Positions 1-7,798 of a stretch of 11,305 bases of DNA are shown here, in pieces; the stretch's first letter is position 1; each line of letters begins with the position of its first letter. A program made the position numbers and the translations under genes. This DNA is from Bacillota bacterium. Its GTDB lineage: Bacteria > Bacillota > Clostridia > Christensenellales > Aristaeellaceae. The notes beneath the pieces were generated by a model. The model saw nothing but the letters and a program-made list of their open reading frames with translations, ran no database searches and was not told the DNA's origin. The DNA is taken from contig JAEZTD010000262.1 of NCBI GenBank assembly GCA_023443705.1, forward strand, positions 1-11,305. Direction: 5' to 3'.

Positions 1-3000
1 CCTGATAGCTGGCGGTGGGCGCCTTGGAGTCGATGGTCAGCTTCGGCGCGGCCTCCGGGTTGAAGCGGTACATCGGCCAGTAGCCGGCGGCGACCGCCTT
101 CTTGATCTCGGCCTGGGCGTTGTTCATCTTGATGCCGTGGTTGATGCAGGGCGAGTAGGCGATGATCAGCGACGGGCCCTTGTACGCCTCGGCCTCGTGC
201 ATGGCCTTGATGAGCTGGTTCATGTCCGCGCCCATGGCGACCTGCGCCACGTACACGTAGCCGTAGCTCATGGCCATCATGCCCAGATCCTTCTTGCGCG
301 TGCGCTTGCCGGCGGCGGCAAACTTGGCCACCGCGCCGGTGGGCGACGCCTTGGAGGCCTGGCCGCCGGTGTTGGAGTACACCTCGGTGTCGAGCACCAG
401 GATGTTGACGTCCATGTTGGAGGCGATCACGTGGTCGAGTCCGCCGTAGCCGATGTCGTAGGCCCAGCCGTCGCCGCCGATGATCCAGACGGACTTCTTG
501 ACCAGCTGGTCGGCGTCCTCGAGGACCTCGCGCGCGAGCGCGCACGCCTCGCAGGTGCAGACCTTGCCGTTGGCGAGCCAGTCCTTCTCCCACTCGGTGC
601 CGGTGAGGTCGACATCCACGCCGTCCTTGCACGCGGCGATGAGCCGGTCGGCCGCGAGTTTCGAGCCTTCGCCGTCGTCCATCTTCTCAAGCCAGTCGGC
701 GCCAGCGGCCTTGATGGCCTCGTCGGCGTACTCGACGGCGATGAGCTTCTTCACCGTTTCCGCAAGGCGCTCGCGGCGCTGCACGCTCGCCAGGTTCATA
801 CCAAAGCCGAACTCGGCGTTGTCTTCGAACAGGCTGTTCGCCCAAGCCGGGCCGCGGCCTTCGTCGTTCACGGTGTAGGGGCAGGTGGGCGCGGAGCCGC
901 CGTAGATCGACGAGCAGCCGGTGGCGTTGGCCACGACCATGCGGTCGCCGAACAGCTGGGTGACCAGCTTGACGTAGGGCGTCTCGCCGCAGCCGGCGCA
1001 GGCGCCGGAGAACTCAAACAGCGGCTTTTTGAACTGCGAGCCCTTGATGGAGCGGGTGTTGAGCGCGCCCTTGAACTCGGGCTGCTTGATAGCAAATTCC
1101 CAGTTGGTCTCTTCGATCTTCTGGCTGGCCAGCGGCTTCATGATGAGCGCCTTTTCCTTCGCGGGGCAGATGTTGGCGCAGTTTTCGCAGCCGGTGCAGT
1201 CCATCGGGGAGACCTGGATGCGGTACTGGTAGCCCTCGAACTCCTTGCCGATGGGCTTCTTGGTCTTGAAGGTTTCGGGGGCGTCCTTCATGTTCTCGTC
1301 GGGCACCAGGAACGGGCGGATGACCGCGTGCGGGCAGACCAGCGAGCACTGACCGCACTGGATGCACTTGTCGATCTGCCACTCCGGCACGTTGACCGCG
1401 ATGCCGCGCTTTTCGAACTTGGTGGTGCCGGTGGGCACGACGCCGTCGGGCGAGAAGGCGGAAACGGGCAGTTTGTCGCCCTCCTGGCCCAGGATGGGCA
1501 GGATGACGCTGTCAAAGTACTCGTTGGCCTCGACCTTGACCGGGGTCGCGCCGGTGGTGGCGCTTGCCCATTCCGCGGGCACCGGGATCTCCTTGAGGCC
1601 GGTGATGGCGATGTCGATGGCGTCCTGGTTCTTCTTGACGACGGCTTCGCCCTTCTTGCCGTAGCTCTTCTTGACGTACTGCTTCATGTAGTTGTCGGCA
1701 TCCTCGTAGGGGATGACGCCGGCGAGCTTGAAGAACGCCGCCTGCATGATGGTGTTGATGCGGCCGCCCATGCCGACCTGCTCGGCCAGCGCGATGGCGT
1801 CCACGTTGTAGAACTTCGCCTTCTTCTGGGCCAGCGCGCGCTTCATCGCGGCGGGCAGCATCTCGTCCATCTCTTCCGCGGACCAGGGGCTGTTCAGCAG
1901 GAACACGCCGCCTTCCTTGAGGGCGGAGGTCATGTCGTAGGCGGTGACGTAGGCGGGCTTGTGGCAGGCCACGAAGTCCGCGGAGTCGATCAGGTAGGTG
2001 GACTTGATCGGCTTCTTGCCAAAGCGCAGGTGGCTGACCGTGATGCCGCCCGACTTCTTGGAGTCGTAGGCGAAGTAGGCCTGCGCGTAGAGGTCGGTGT
2101 GGTCGCCGATGATCTTGATGGAGTTCTTGTTCGCGCCCACGGTGCCGTCGGAGCCGAAGCCGTAGAACAGGCAGCTCTTCGCGCCTTCCGCGCTGGCGTC
2201 GATCTTGTCGCCCAGAAGGAGGCTGGTGTTCGACACGTCGTCCACGATGCCCACGGTGAAGTGGTTCTTCGGGGCGTCGGTGGCAAGGTTGTCGTACACG
2301 GCCTTGACCATCGTGGGGTTGAACTCCTTGGAGCCGAGGCCGTAGCGGCCGCCGATGACGAGAAGGTCATTGCGGCCTTCCTCGCGCAGCGCGGAGCACA
2401 CATCCAGGTACAGCGGCTCGCCCAGCGCGCCGGACTCCTTGGTGCGGTCGAGCACGGCGATCTTCTTGGCGGAGGCGGGGATCGCGGCCATGAAGTGCTT
2501 CATGGAGAAGGGGCGGTAGAGGTGCACCTTGATGAGGCCCACCTTTTCGCCGCGCTTCGTCAGGAAATCGACGGTCTCCTCGATGGCTTCGCAGCCGGAG
2601 CCCATCGCGATGATGACGCGGTCCGCGTCCGGCGCGCCGTAGTAGTCAAACAGCTTGTAGGCGCGGCCTGTCAGCTTGCCGACGGCTTCCATGACTTCCT
2701 CGACGATGGCCGGGGTGGCCTCATAGAAATTGTTGGCGGCTTCGCGGCCTTGGAAGTAGATGTCCGGGTTCTGCGCGGTGCCGGACTGGTGCGGATGGGC
2801 GGGGTTCATGGCGCGGTTGCGGAACGCACGCACGGCCTCCCAGTCCACCAGCGACTTCATCTCTTCGTAGTCGACGCCTTCGATCTTCTGCACTTCGTGG
2901 CTGGTGCGGAAGCCGTCGAAGAAATGGAGGAAGGGCACGCGGGTCTTGAGCGTGGCTAGGTGCGATACCAGCGCCATGTCCATCGCTTCCTGCACCGAGT

Positions 3001-3427
3001 TCGAGGCCAGCATCGCAAAGCCGGTCTGGCGGCAGGCCATGACGTCGGAATGGGCGCCGAAGATCGACAGCGCGTGGTAGGCCAGCGCGCGGGCCGATAC
3101 GTGGAACACGCAGGGCAAGAGCTCGCCGGAAATCTTATACATGTTGGGGATCATGAGCAGGAGGCCCTGCGACGCGGTGAAGGTGGAGGTCAGCGCGCCG
3201 CCCACCAGGGAACCGTGCACCGCGCCCGCCGCGCCTGCTTCAGACTGCATTTCGGCGATGCGGATGGTCTGGCCGAAGAGGTTCTTCCGGCCAACCGCCG
3301 CCCATTCGTCGGCGACCTCGGCCATCGGCGAGGAAGGCGTGATGGGGTAGATCGCCGCTACGTCGCTGAACGCATATGCGACGTGGCTGACAGCGGTATT
3401 GCCGTCAATGGTCATCTTGGTACTCAA
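1..3427 (-). CDS. nifJ: Pyruvate:ferredoxin (flavodoxin) oxidoreductase, C-terminus cut by window edge
   Basis: Single-chain PFOR: it oxidises pyruvate with CoA to acetyl-CoA and CO2 and passes electrons to ferredoxin in the cytoplasm of anaerobes. Reading from a TTG start, 1142 residues lie in the window without a stop; relatives have about 1170-1180, so roughly 30-40 C-terminal residues are missing. Seen in order: YPITPSS near residue 27 with the pyruvate-site Thr30, Glu63 and Arg113 (each one less than the Desulfovibrio africanus numbering I recall); a two-[4Fe-4S] ferredoxin domain with CIQCGQC from Cys688 and CTGCENC from Cys744; the proximal-cluster cysteines 810, 813, 838 and 1094 (YSPCINHG); and the thiamine-diphosphate site GDGWAYD with Asp986, followed by SNTGGQ with Asn1019. 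All expected ligands are present, so it should be functional. Upstream are its own promoter and leader. It lies downstream of dnaE in the same orientation, but about 600 bases of repeat-rich DNA separate them. Confidence 0.97.
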   Translation of the reverse strand, partial: MSTKMTIDGNTAVSHVAYAFSDVAAIYPITPSSPMAEVADEWAAVGRKNLFGQTIRIAEMQSEAGAAGAVHGSLVGGALTSTFTASQGLLLMIPNMYKISGELLPCVFHVSARALAYHALSIFGAHSDVMACRQTGFAMLASNSVQEAMDMALVSHLATLKTRVPFLHFFDGFRTSHEVQKIEGVDYEEMKSLVDWEAVRAFRNRAMNPAHPHQSGTAQNPDIYFQGREAANNFYEATPAIVEEVMEAVGKLTGRAYKLFDYYGAPDADRVIIAMGSGCEAIEETVDFLTKRGEKVGLIKVHLYRPFSMKHFMAAIPASAKKIAVLDRTKESGALGEPLYLDVCSALREEGRNDLLVIGGRYGLGSKEFNPTMVKAVYDNLATDAPKNHFTVGIVDDVSNTSLLLGDKIDASAEGAKSCLFYGFGSDGTVGANKNSIKIIGDHTDLYAQAYFAYDSKKSGGITVSHLRFGKKPIKSTYLIDSADFVACHKPAYVTAYDMTSALKEGGVFLLNSPWSAEEMDEMLPAAMKRALAQKKAKFYNVDAIALAEQVGMGGRINTIMQAAFFKLAGVIPYEDADNYMKQYVKKSYGKKGEAVVKKNQDAIDIAITGLKEIPVPAEWASATTGATPVKVEANEYFDSVILPILGQEGDKLPVSAFSPDGVVPTGTTKFEKRGIAVNVPEWQIDKCIQCGQCSLVCPHAVIRPFLVPDENMKDAPETFKTKKPIGKEFEGYQYRIQVSPMDCTGCENCANICPAKEKALIMKPLASQKIEETNWEFAIKQPEFKGALNTRSIKGSQFKKPLFEFSGACAGCGETPYVKLVTQLFGDRMVVANATGCSSIYGGSAPTCPYTVNDEGRGPAWANSLFEDNAEFGFGMNLASVQRRERLAETVKKLIAVEYADEAIKAAGADWLEKMDDGEGSKLAADRLIAACKDGVDVDLTGTEWEKDWLANGKVCTCEACALAREVLEDADQLVKKSVWIIGGDGWAYDIGYGGLDHVIASNMDVNILVLDTEVYSNTGGQASKASPTGAVAKFAAAGKRTRKKDLGMMAMSYGYVYVAQVAMGADMNQLIKAMHEAEAYKGPSLIIAYSPCINHGIKMNNAQAEIKKAVAAGYWPMYRFNPEAAPKLTIDSKAPTASYQ

Positions 3428-3443
3428 GTGGTATGCCCCCTTT
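3425..3443 (-). promoter_or_regulatory. Ribosome binding site and TTG start of nifJ
   Basis: On the minus strand AAAGGGGG (3443-3436) is followed by exactly 8 bases and then TTG (3427-3425). An in-frame ATG lies four codons further in (3415-3413), but it would sit 20 bases from the G tract, too far for a Shine-Dalgarno. The TTG start gives the N-terminus MSTKMTIDGNTA, which matches the usual PFOR beginning. I therefore choose TTG. Confidence 0.8.
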
Positions 3444-3444
3444 G

Positions 3445-3509
3445 TCCTATAGGAGAAAATTTGGAAAACAGCGAAATTGCTGTCTGCCCTCAACAGTCCT
3501 ATTATAGGA
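3445..3509. promoter_or_regulatory. Pair of related palindromes around the nifJ promoter (candidate operators)
   Basis: TCCTAT-T-ATAGGA (3497-3509) covers the -10 box. A second perfect palindrome TCCTATAGGA (3445-3454) lies in the leader just upstream of the Shine-Dalgarno. Both are preceded by G, so they share GTCCTAT...ATAGGA. Their centres are 53.5 bp apart, close to five helical turns. Between them is a weaker inverted repeat, ACAGC/GCTGT (3468-3483), centred almost midway. This is what a dimeric repressor or redox regulator site can look like. I do not recognise the motif as that of a named regulator, and it does not match the Rex box as I know it. Confidence 0.45.
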
Positions 3510-3529
3510 AAAAACCGGTGTGAAGTCAA
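3501..3529 (-). promoter_or_regulatory. Sigma-A type promoter of nifJ
   Basis: On the minus strand TTGACT (3529-3524) is separated by 17 bases from TATAAT (3506-3501), which is almost the full housekeeping consensus at ideal spacing. The predicted transcription start is near 3494, giving a leader of about 66 bases before the TTG start. The -10 box is embedded in a palindrome listed separately, so regulation at this promoter is plausible. Confidence 0.88.
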
Positions 3530-3645
3530 GGTATGGCGCGGAGCCTCGCGAATTGTGGAGGTTAAAATTCCTTTCTTCCATGTGAAAAGACGGTTACCGC
3601 GCCAAATGCACCGCCGGACGAATGCGCGCTGAAAGCCGGCACCCC

Positions 3646-3793
3646 AACCCCGTCGTCCCTTTCACTCGTTCCCGGCGACCTGCGCACTGAACTACAGCAA
3701 ACCCCGTCGTTCCTTCAACATCGTTCCTGACGGCGTCCGCCAAACGCCGTCGTTCCTTCAACATCGTTCCCGGCGACATGCGCGCCGGGAACG
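3646..3793 (+). repeat. Degenerate tandem copies of the element's first hairpin (B)
   Basis: Three successive units begin with a version of AACCCCGTCGTTCCTTCA, at about 3646, 3700 and 3743, each leading into a CGTTCC-type hairpin arm. The first unit keeps the left arm CGTTCCCGGCG (3667-3677) but its right arm has decayed. The second carries CGTTCCTGACGG and forms a different 8-bp hairpin, GACGGCGT/ACGCCGTC (3729-3751), also with a 7-base loop. The third holds the intact hairpin CGTTCCCGGCG/CGCCGGGAACG (3765-3793). No gene is visible here. The stretch 3530-3645 between the nifJ promoter and this array shows nothing I can identify. Confidence 0.65.
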
Positions 3794-3883
3794 GTTTTTG
3801 AAACCAGTGCGCACATTGGTGGAAAAAACGATTCCTGAAGTCAGCGAGCCGCCCGAAACCCAAGGGGTTTCAGGCGAGCGCAG
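3763..3883 (+). repeat. Three-hairpin interspersed element, copy I
   Basis: A 121-base element made of three consecutive inverted repeats. B is CGTTCCCGGCG/CGCCGGGAACG, an 11-bp stem with a 7-base loop. C is two 6-bp stems, GTTTTT/AAAAAC outside and CCAGTG/CATTGG inside, separated by a 4x4 internal loop and closed by a 4-base loop. D is CGCC, a C.A mismatch, then GAAACCC/GGGTTTC and GGCG. It aligns without gaps to copy II at 7678-7798 with 12 differences in 121 positions by my count, several of which preserve pairing. It lies beyond the dnaE stop, in the gap before nifJ. It has no coding function that I can see, and resembles REP/BIME-type palindromic repeats or MITE-like elements in architecture only. 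Confidence 0.85.
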
Positions 3884-4036
3884 AAGCCCCCGTTCTCACG
3901 CGCTGAAAGACGCGAAGCGGATTTCTGCGCCATCGTCAGCGAGCCGCCCGAAATCCGAAGGGTTTCAGGCGAGCGCAGAAGCCCCCGTTCCCACGCGCGG
4001 AAAGACGCTAAGCGGATTTCTGCGCAACCGTCAGCG
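3840..4036 (+). repeat. 95-bp tandem duplication containing hairpin D, running into the dnaE stop
   Basis: Two adjacent 95-base units (3840-3934 and 3935-4029) differ at about 8 positions. A third unit starts at 4030 with GTCAGCG and is then replaced by dnaE coding sequence; that fragment includes TCA at 4031-4033, the complement of the dnaE TGA stop. Each unit has hairpin D (GCCCGAAAYCC/GGGTTTCAGGC) followed by a long inverted repeat with GCGCAGAA/TTCTGCGC arms. The first unit overlaps the D module of element copy I. It could act on the minus strand as a structured 3' end for the dnaE transcript, but no T-run is seen. Confidence 0.85.
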
Positions 4037-7000
4037 CAGTACAACGGCTTTTTCGCCAAAGGTGCGTTCCAATGCGTCCCGATCGAAGCCCTCCGAGACC
4101 CAGAGGTTCCGGGGGGCTTCCTCGTCCCGACCTTCGGCGAGGAGACGGAAAACCACCGGAATCAGGCCCGGCGTGGGCATCAGGATGCGCGCGGCAGTTT
4201 CCCGGTCGGCCCGCCCCGTTAGCTCGATCGTCAGCCTGCGCCCGTCGGGCCGGGTCTCGCCGTCCTGGAAGACGATCTCCTCCCGCAGGGACGGCGGAAG
4301 CAGCGAAAGGTCGGCGGCCTCGCCCTGCGCGCGGTGGGCGCCGTAGCCATTTTCGCCCGAAACGCGCCGGTTTATGCCGTTTCCGCCCGCGCCCATGCCG
4401 CCGGGGCGGCAGCTGTCGCCGTGGCACAGCGCGCGCACCGCTTCCGGGATGATCTTCGGCGCTTCCTCCTCGCGCACGGAGAGCCGCCCGCGCAAGACCA
4501 CCAGCCCTTCGGGCTCGAGGAGCGGCTGGTATTTTTCATAGACCCGTGGGAAGATGAGCGCCTCGGTGACGCCGCGCAGGTCTTCCAATTGGACAAAGGC
4601 CATCAGCCCGCCGGATTTGGTGGCCTTGAGCTTTTTCTCCGCCACCATGCCCGCCATTTCGACAATTTCGCCGTCGTGGGATAGGCCGCCGTCCGGCTCG
4701 TCTGAAAAGGCGGCGAGCGCCGCGCGGTCCACCGGAAAGCGGCTGAGTTCTTCTTTATACTCGTCCAGCGGGTGGCCGGAGATGTACACGCCGGTCATCT
4801 CCCGCTCCATTTGAAGCAGCTCTCTGGGGTCCTCGGGCTTCGCCGGTGGCAGCGGGGGCGGCGGCAGCGCCTCGGCCATGCCGAACAGCGACACCTGGCC
4901 GTCCAGCGTGCTGCGGCGCTTTTTCGCCGCGCCGTCCACGGCCTTCTCCACCGCCTCCCGCTTCTGGGAGCGGGTGCCGGGAAGGTGGTCCAGCGCGCCC
5001 GCCATGACGAGGCTCTCCACCGCCTTTTTGTTGACGGCGTCGCAGCAGGCGCGGTCGACGAAGTCGTACAGCCCGGTAAAGGGCGTCTCCCTTGCGGCGA
5101 TGATGGCGAGCACCGCGCCGCGCCCCACGTTCTTCACCGCGCCCAGCCCGAAGCGGATCGCCTTCCCGCCGCTTCGGTCCACGGAGAAGCCCACGCCGGA
5201 CTTGTCCACGTCCGGCGGCAGCACGCGGATGCCCAGACGCTTGCAGGTGTCGATGTAGTAGGCCACCTTGTCGGTGTTGCCGGTGACGGAGTTCATCAGC
5301 GCCGCCATAAACTCCACCGGGTGGTGCGCCTTGAGCCACGCGGTCTGGACGGCCACGACGCCGTAGGCGGCGGCGTGGGATTTGTTGAAGGCGTAGGACG
5401 CGAAGGCGGTCATTTCCTCAAACAGCTGCTCCGCCGCCGCTTCCGGCACGCCCCGGCGCACCGCGCCCTCGACCTCGATAGAGCCGTCCGCCGCAAGCTT
5501 GCCGTGGATGAAGTACTCCTTTTCCTTGGCCATCACGTCGTGCTTTTTCTTGGACATCGCGCGCCGCACCAGGTCGCTGCGGCCGTAGGAGTAGCCCGCC
5601 AGATCGCGGACGATCTGCATGACCTGCTCCTGGTACACCATGCAGCCGTAGGTGACGTCCAGAATGGGCGCGAGGGACGGGTGCAGGTAGCGGACGGAAG
5701 CGGGGTTCAGCTTGCCCGCGATGTAGCGGGGGATGGACTCCATTGGCCCCGGCCGGTACAGCGAAATGGCGGCGATGATGTCCTCGAAGTTTTCCGGGCG
5801 CATGTTCATGAGGAACGAGCGCATGCCGCCGGATTCCAGCTGGAAGATGCCGTCCGTATCCCCGGCGGAGATCATGCGGTAGACGGCGGGGTCGTCCAGC
5901 GGGATGTCCTCCGGGCGCATGTTGGGCCCGCCGCCCTCCGCCACCATGCGGAGGGTATCCCCGATGACGGTGAGGGTGCGAAGGCCGAGAAAGTCCATCT
6001 TGAGAAGCCCAAGCGCCTCCAATGTGCCCATGGGGAACTGGGTGGTGATGACCTCGTCGTTGGTCTGGAGCGGCACGTACTCGTACACCGGCTTCGCGGT
6101 GATCAGTACGCCCGCCGCGTGGGTGGAGGCGTGGCGCGGCATGCCCTCCAGCTTCTTCGCGGTGTCGATCAGCCGCCGCACCATTTCGTCGGTATCGTAG
6201 GCGGCCTTCAGCTGCGGGTTGATCGAAAGCGCCTTGTCGAGGGTCATGTCGAGCGCGAAGGGCACCATCTTCGCCGCCTGATCGGTCTGCTGATAGCCCA
6301 TGCCCAATACGCGCCCCACGTCCCGGATGACCGCGCGGGCGGCCATGGTGCCGAAGGTGATGATCTGCGCCACGTGGTCGTGCCCATAGCGGCGCGCCAC
6401 GTAGTCGATCACCTCGCCCCGGCGCTCGTAGTCAAAGTCGATGTCGAGGTCGGGCATCGAGATGCGCTCCGGGTTCAGGAAGCGCTCGAACAAAAGGCCG
6501 TACTTCAGCGGATCGACCGATGTGATGCCCAGCGAATAGGCGACGATCGAGCCCGCGCCGCTGCCGCGGCCGGGGCCCACCAGGATGCCGTTGTCCCGGG
6601 CGTACTTGATGAAGTCCCACACGATCAGGAAGTAGTCCACATAGCCCATCGTCTCGATGACGCCGAGCTCATACTCGAGCCGTTCCCGGGCATCGGCGCG
6701 GTCCGGCGCGTAGCGCTCGTTAAGCCCCCCGATGCACAGCGCGCGAAGCAGCGATTTTGCCTCCTGCCCCTCTTCCAGTGGAAAGCGCGGCAGATGGGTG
6801 GAGGAAAAGTCGAAGTCCACATGGCACCTGTCGGCGATTCTCATCGTGTTGTCGATGGCCTCCGGAAGGTTCGGAAACAGCGCGCGCATCTCGTCCTCGC
6901 TCTTTACGTAGAGCTGGTCGGTTTCCATGCGCATGCGGTTTTCATCGGAGAGGGTCTTGCCGGTCTGGATGCACATCAGAACTTCCTGCGCCTCGGCGTC

Positions 7001-7627
7001 GCCCGGCTCCAGGTAGTGGCAGTCGTTGGTGGCGACGAGGGGGATGTCCATCGACCGGGCGAGCTTTACAAGCCTTGGCAGCGCCTGCCGCTCCTCCGCG
7101 AGGCCGTGGTCCTGAATTTCGATGAAGAAATTGTCCGCGCCGAAGATCGATTGGTAGCGCTGGACCATCTCCCGCGCGTCCTGCTCCCGGCCGTCAAGGA
7201 GCAGCTTCGGGATGTCGCCGGACAGGCACGCGGAGAGCGCGATCAGCCCGCCGGAATACTTTTCCAAAAGCGCGTAATCGACCCGGGGCTTGTAGTAAAA
7301 GCCCCGGGTGAAGCCCTCCGAGACGAGTCGGATCAGGTTATTGTAGCCCGTATTGTTTTCGCAAAGCAGCACCAGATGGCTATATTCCCGGGCGGCGGAC
7401 TGCTTTTCATCCATGTCCGGGCAGACGTACACCTCGCACCCGATCACCGGATGGACGCCGCGCTTTTTGGCCTCCCGATAGAAATCCACGGCGCCGTACA
7501 TGACGCCGTGGTCGGTGACGGCGCAGGCCGTCTGCCCCAGCGCCGCCAGGCGGTCAAAGAGACGGTCGATTCGGCACGCGCCGTCCAAGAGGCTGAACTG
7601 GGTGTGCAAATGCAGGTGTGCGAACAT
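4031..7627 (-). CDS. dnaE: DNA polymerase III alpha subunit, DnaE type
   Basis: Catalytic subunit of the replicative or lesion-tolerant DNA polymerase, 1198 residues, complete. The N-terminal PHP domain keeps the metal-site pattern: His6 and His8 (HLHLHT), Asp15, His40 (TDHG), Glu65, His84, Cys134 (ACLSG), and Asp202 with His204 (NDCHY). The polymerase active site shows PDLDIDFD with Asp395 and Asp397, and Asp545 in KMDFLGL. A helix-hairpin-helix region lies near residues 820-860 (FGLGAVKNVG). An internal beta-clamp-binding motif QVSLF is at 911-915, an OB fold at about 985-1065 and a C-terminal domain after about 1105. There is no DnaQ-like exonuclease insertion, so it is not PolC. A glycine-rich linker (about 1065-1105) makes it slightly longer than E. 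coli DnaE. The start is ATG with GGAGG (7638-7634) six bases upstream. Its own promoter and a leader of about 180 bases lie upstream; the stop lies at the edge of a repeat. Confidence 0.97.
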   Translation of the reverse strand: MFAHLHLHTQFSLLDGACRIDRLFDRLAALGQTACAVTDHGVMYGAVDFYREAKKRGVHPVIGCEVYVCPDMDEKQSAAREYSHLVLLCENNTGYNNLIRLVSEGFTRGFYYKPRVDYALLEKYSGGLIALSACLSGDIPKLLLDGREQDAREMVQRYQSIFGADNFFIEIQDHGLAEERQALPRLVKLARSMDIPLVATNDCHYLEPGDAEAQEVLMCIQTGKTLSDENRMRMETDQLYVKSEDEMRALFPNLPEAIDNTMRIADRCHVDFDFSSTHLPRFPLEEGQEAKSLLRALCIGGLNERYAPDRADARERLEYELGVIETMGYVDYFLIVWDFIKYARDNGILVGPGRGSGAGSIVAYSLGITSVDPLKYGLLFERFLNPERISMPDLDIDFDYERRGEVIDYVARRYGHDHVAQIITFGTMAARAVIRDVGRVLGMGYQQTDQAAKMVPFALDMTLDKALSINPQLKAAYDTDEMVRRLIDTAKKLEGMPRHASTHAAGVLITAKPVYEYVPLQTNDEVITTQFPMGTLEALGLLKMDFLGLRTLTVIGDTLRMVAEGGGPNMRPEDIPLDDPAVYRMISAGDTDGIFQLESGGMRSFLMNMRPENFEDIIAAISLYRPGPMESIPRYIAGKLNPASVRYLHPSLAPILDVTYGCMVYQEQVMQIVRDLAGYSYGRSDLVRRAMSKKKHDVMAKEKEYFIHGKLAADGSIEVEGAVRRGVPEAAAEQLFEEMTAFASYAFNKSHAAAYGVVAVQTAWLKAHHPVEFMAALMNSVTGNTDKVAYYIDTCKRLGIRVLPPDVDKSGVGFSVDRSGGKAIRFGLGAVKNVGRGAVLAIIAARETPFTGLYDFVDRACCDAVNKKAVESLVMAGALDHLPGTRSQKREAVEKAVDGAAKKRRSTLDGQVSLFGMAEALPPPPLPPAKPEDPRELLQMEREMTGVYISGHPLDEYKEELSRFPVDRAALAAFSDEPDGGLSHDGEIVEMAGMVAEKKLKATKSGGLMAFVQLEDLRGVTEALIFPRVYEKYQPLLEPEGLVVLRGRLSVREEEAPKIIPEAVRALCHGDSCRPGGMGAGGNGINRRVSGENGYGAHRAQGEAADLSLLPPSLREEIVFQDGETRPDGRRLTIELTGRADRETAARILMPTPGLIPVVFRLLAEGRDEEAPRNLWVSEGFDRDALERTFGEKAVVLR

Positions 7628-7653
7628 TTTTGGCCTCCGTGGAGAAAATTGAT

Positions 7654-7669
7654 GCCGTTTTCCAACGGC
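7654..7669 (-). other. Small hairpin with GNRA-type loop in the dnaE leader
   Basis: On the minus strand GCCGTT and AACGGC form a perfect 6-bp stem closed by GGAA, a GNRA tetraloop. It ends about 15 bases before the dnaE Shine-Dalgarno. It would be part of the dnaE mRNA if transcription starts at the promoter near 7817-7845. It may limit ribosome access or mRNA decay; this is inference only. Confidence 0.5.
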
Positions 7670-7677
7670 CTCATAGG

Positions 7678-7798
7678 ATCGTTCCCGGCGACATGCGCGC
7701 CAGGAACGGTTTCTGTAACCAGTGCGTTTACTGGTGGAAGAAACGATTCCGAAAGTCAGCGAGCCGCCCGAAACCCATCGGGTTTCAGGCGAGCGCAG
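7678..7798 (+). repeat. Three-hairpin interspersed element, copy II (inside the dnaE leader)
   Basis: The same 121-base B-C-D architecture as copy I, in the same orientation and with no gaps. B is CGTTCCCGGCG/CGCCAGGAACG (one mismatch). C has outer stem GTTTCT/AGAAAC and inner stem CCAGTG/TACTGG. D has GAAACCC/GGGTTTC around ATC. Compared with copy I, the outer C stem changes a T-A pair to C-G on both sides at once. In the inner stem a G.T wobble becomes G-C while another pair becomes a wobble. It lies wholly between the dnaE promoter and the dnaE start, so its complement would be transcribed as part of the dnaE 5' leader. Confidence 0.85.

Noticed and set aside
137..2959. Long plus-strand open frame (940 codons) and its continuation at 2960-3523
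   Set aside because: It is exactly antisense to nifJ in codon register. High GC at third positions removes stops from the opposite strand. The predicted protein is low-complexity (H, V, G, D, L, R) with no recognisable domain.
3413..3415. ATG as the nifJ start
   Set aside because: Only four codons inside the TTG start and 20 bases from the G-rich Shine-Dalgarno. The TTG start has the correct spacing and the expected N-terminus.
3840..4036. CRISPR array or integron attC sites
   Set aside because: The 95-bp units are contiguous with no unique spacers between short repeats, and the inverted repeats lack the GTTRRRY/RYYYAAC core boxes of attC sites.
3594..4346. Short open frames on both strands across the repeat region (such as 3798-4346 plus, 3594-3863 and 3841-4059 minus)
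   Set aside because: They translate the hairpin repeats and the end of dnaE. The repeats are GC-rich with few stops, which creates spurious 'hypothetical proteins'. No Shine-Dalgarno or protein-level signal supports them.
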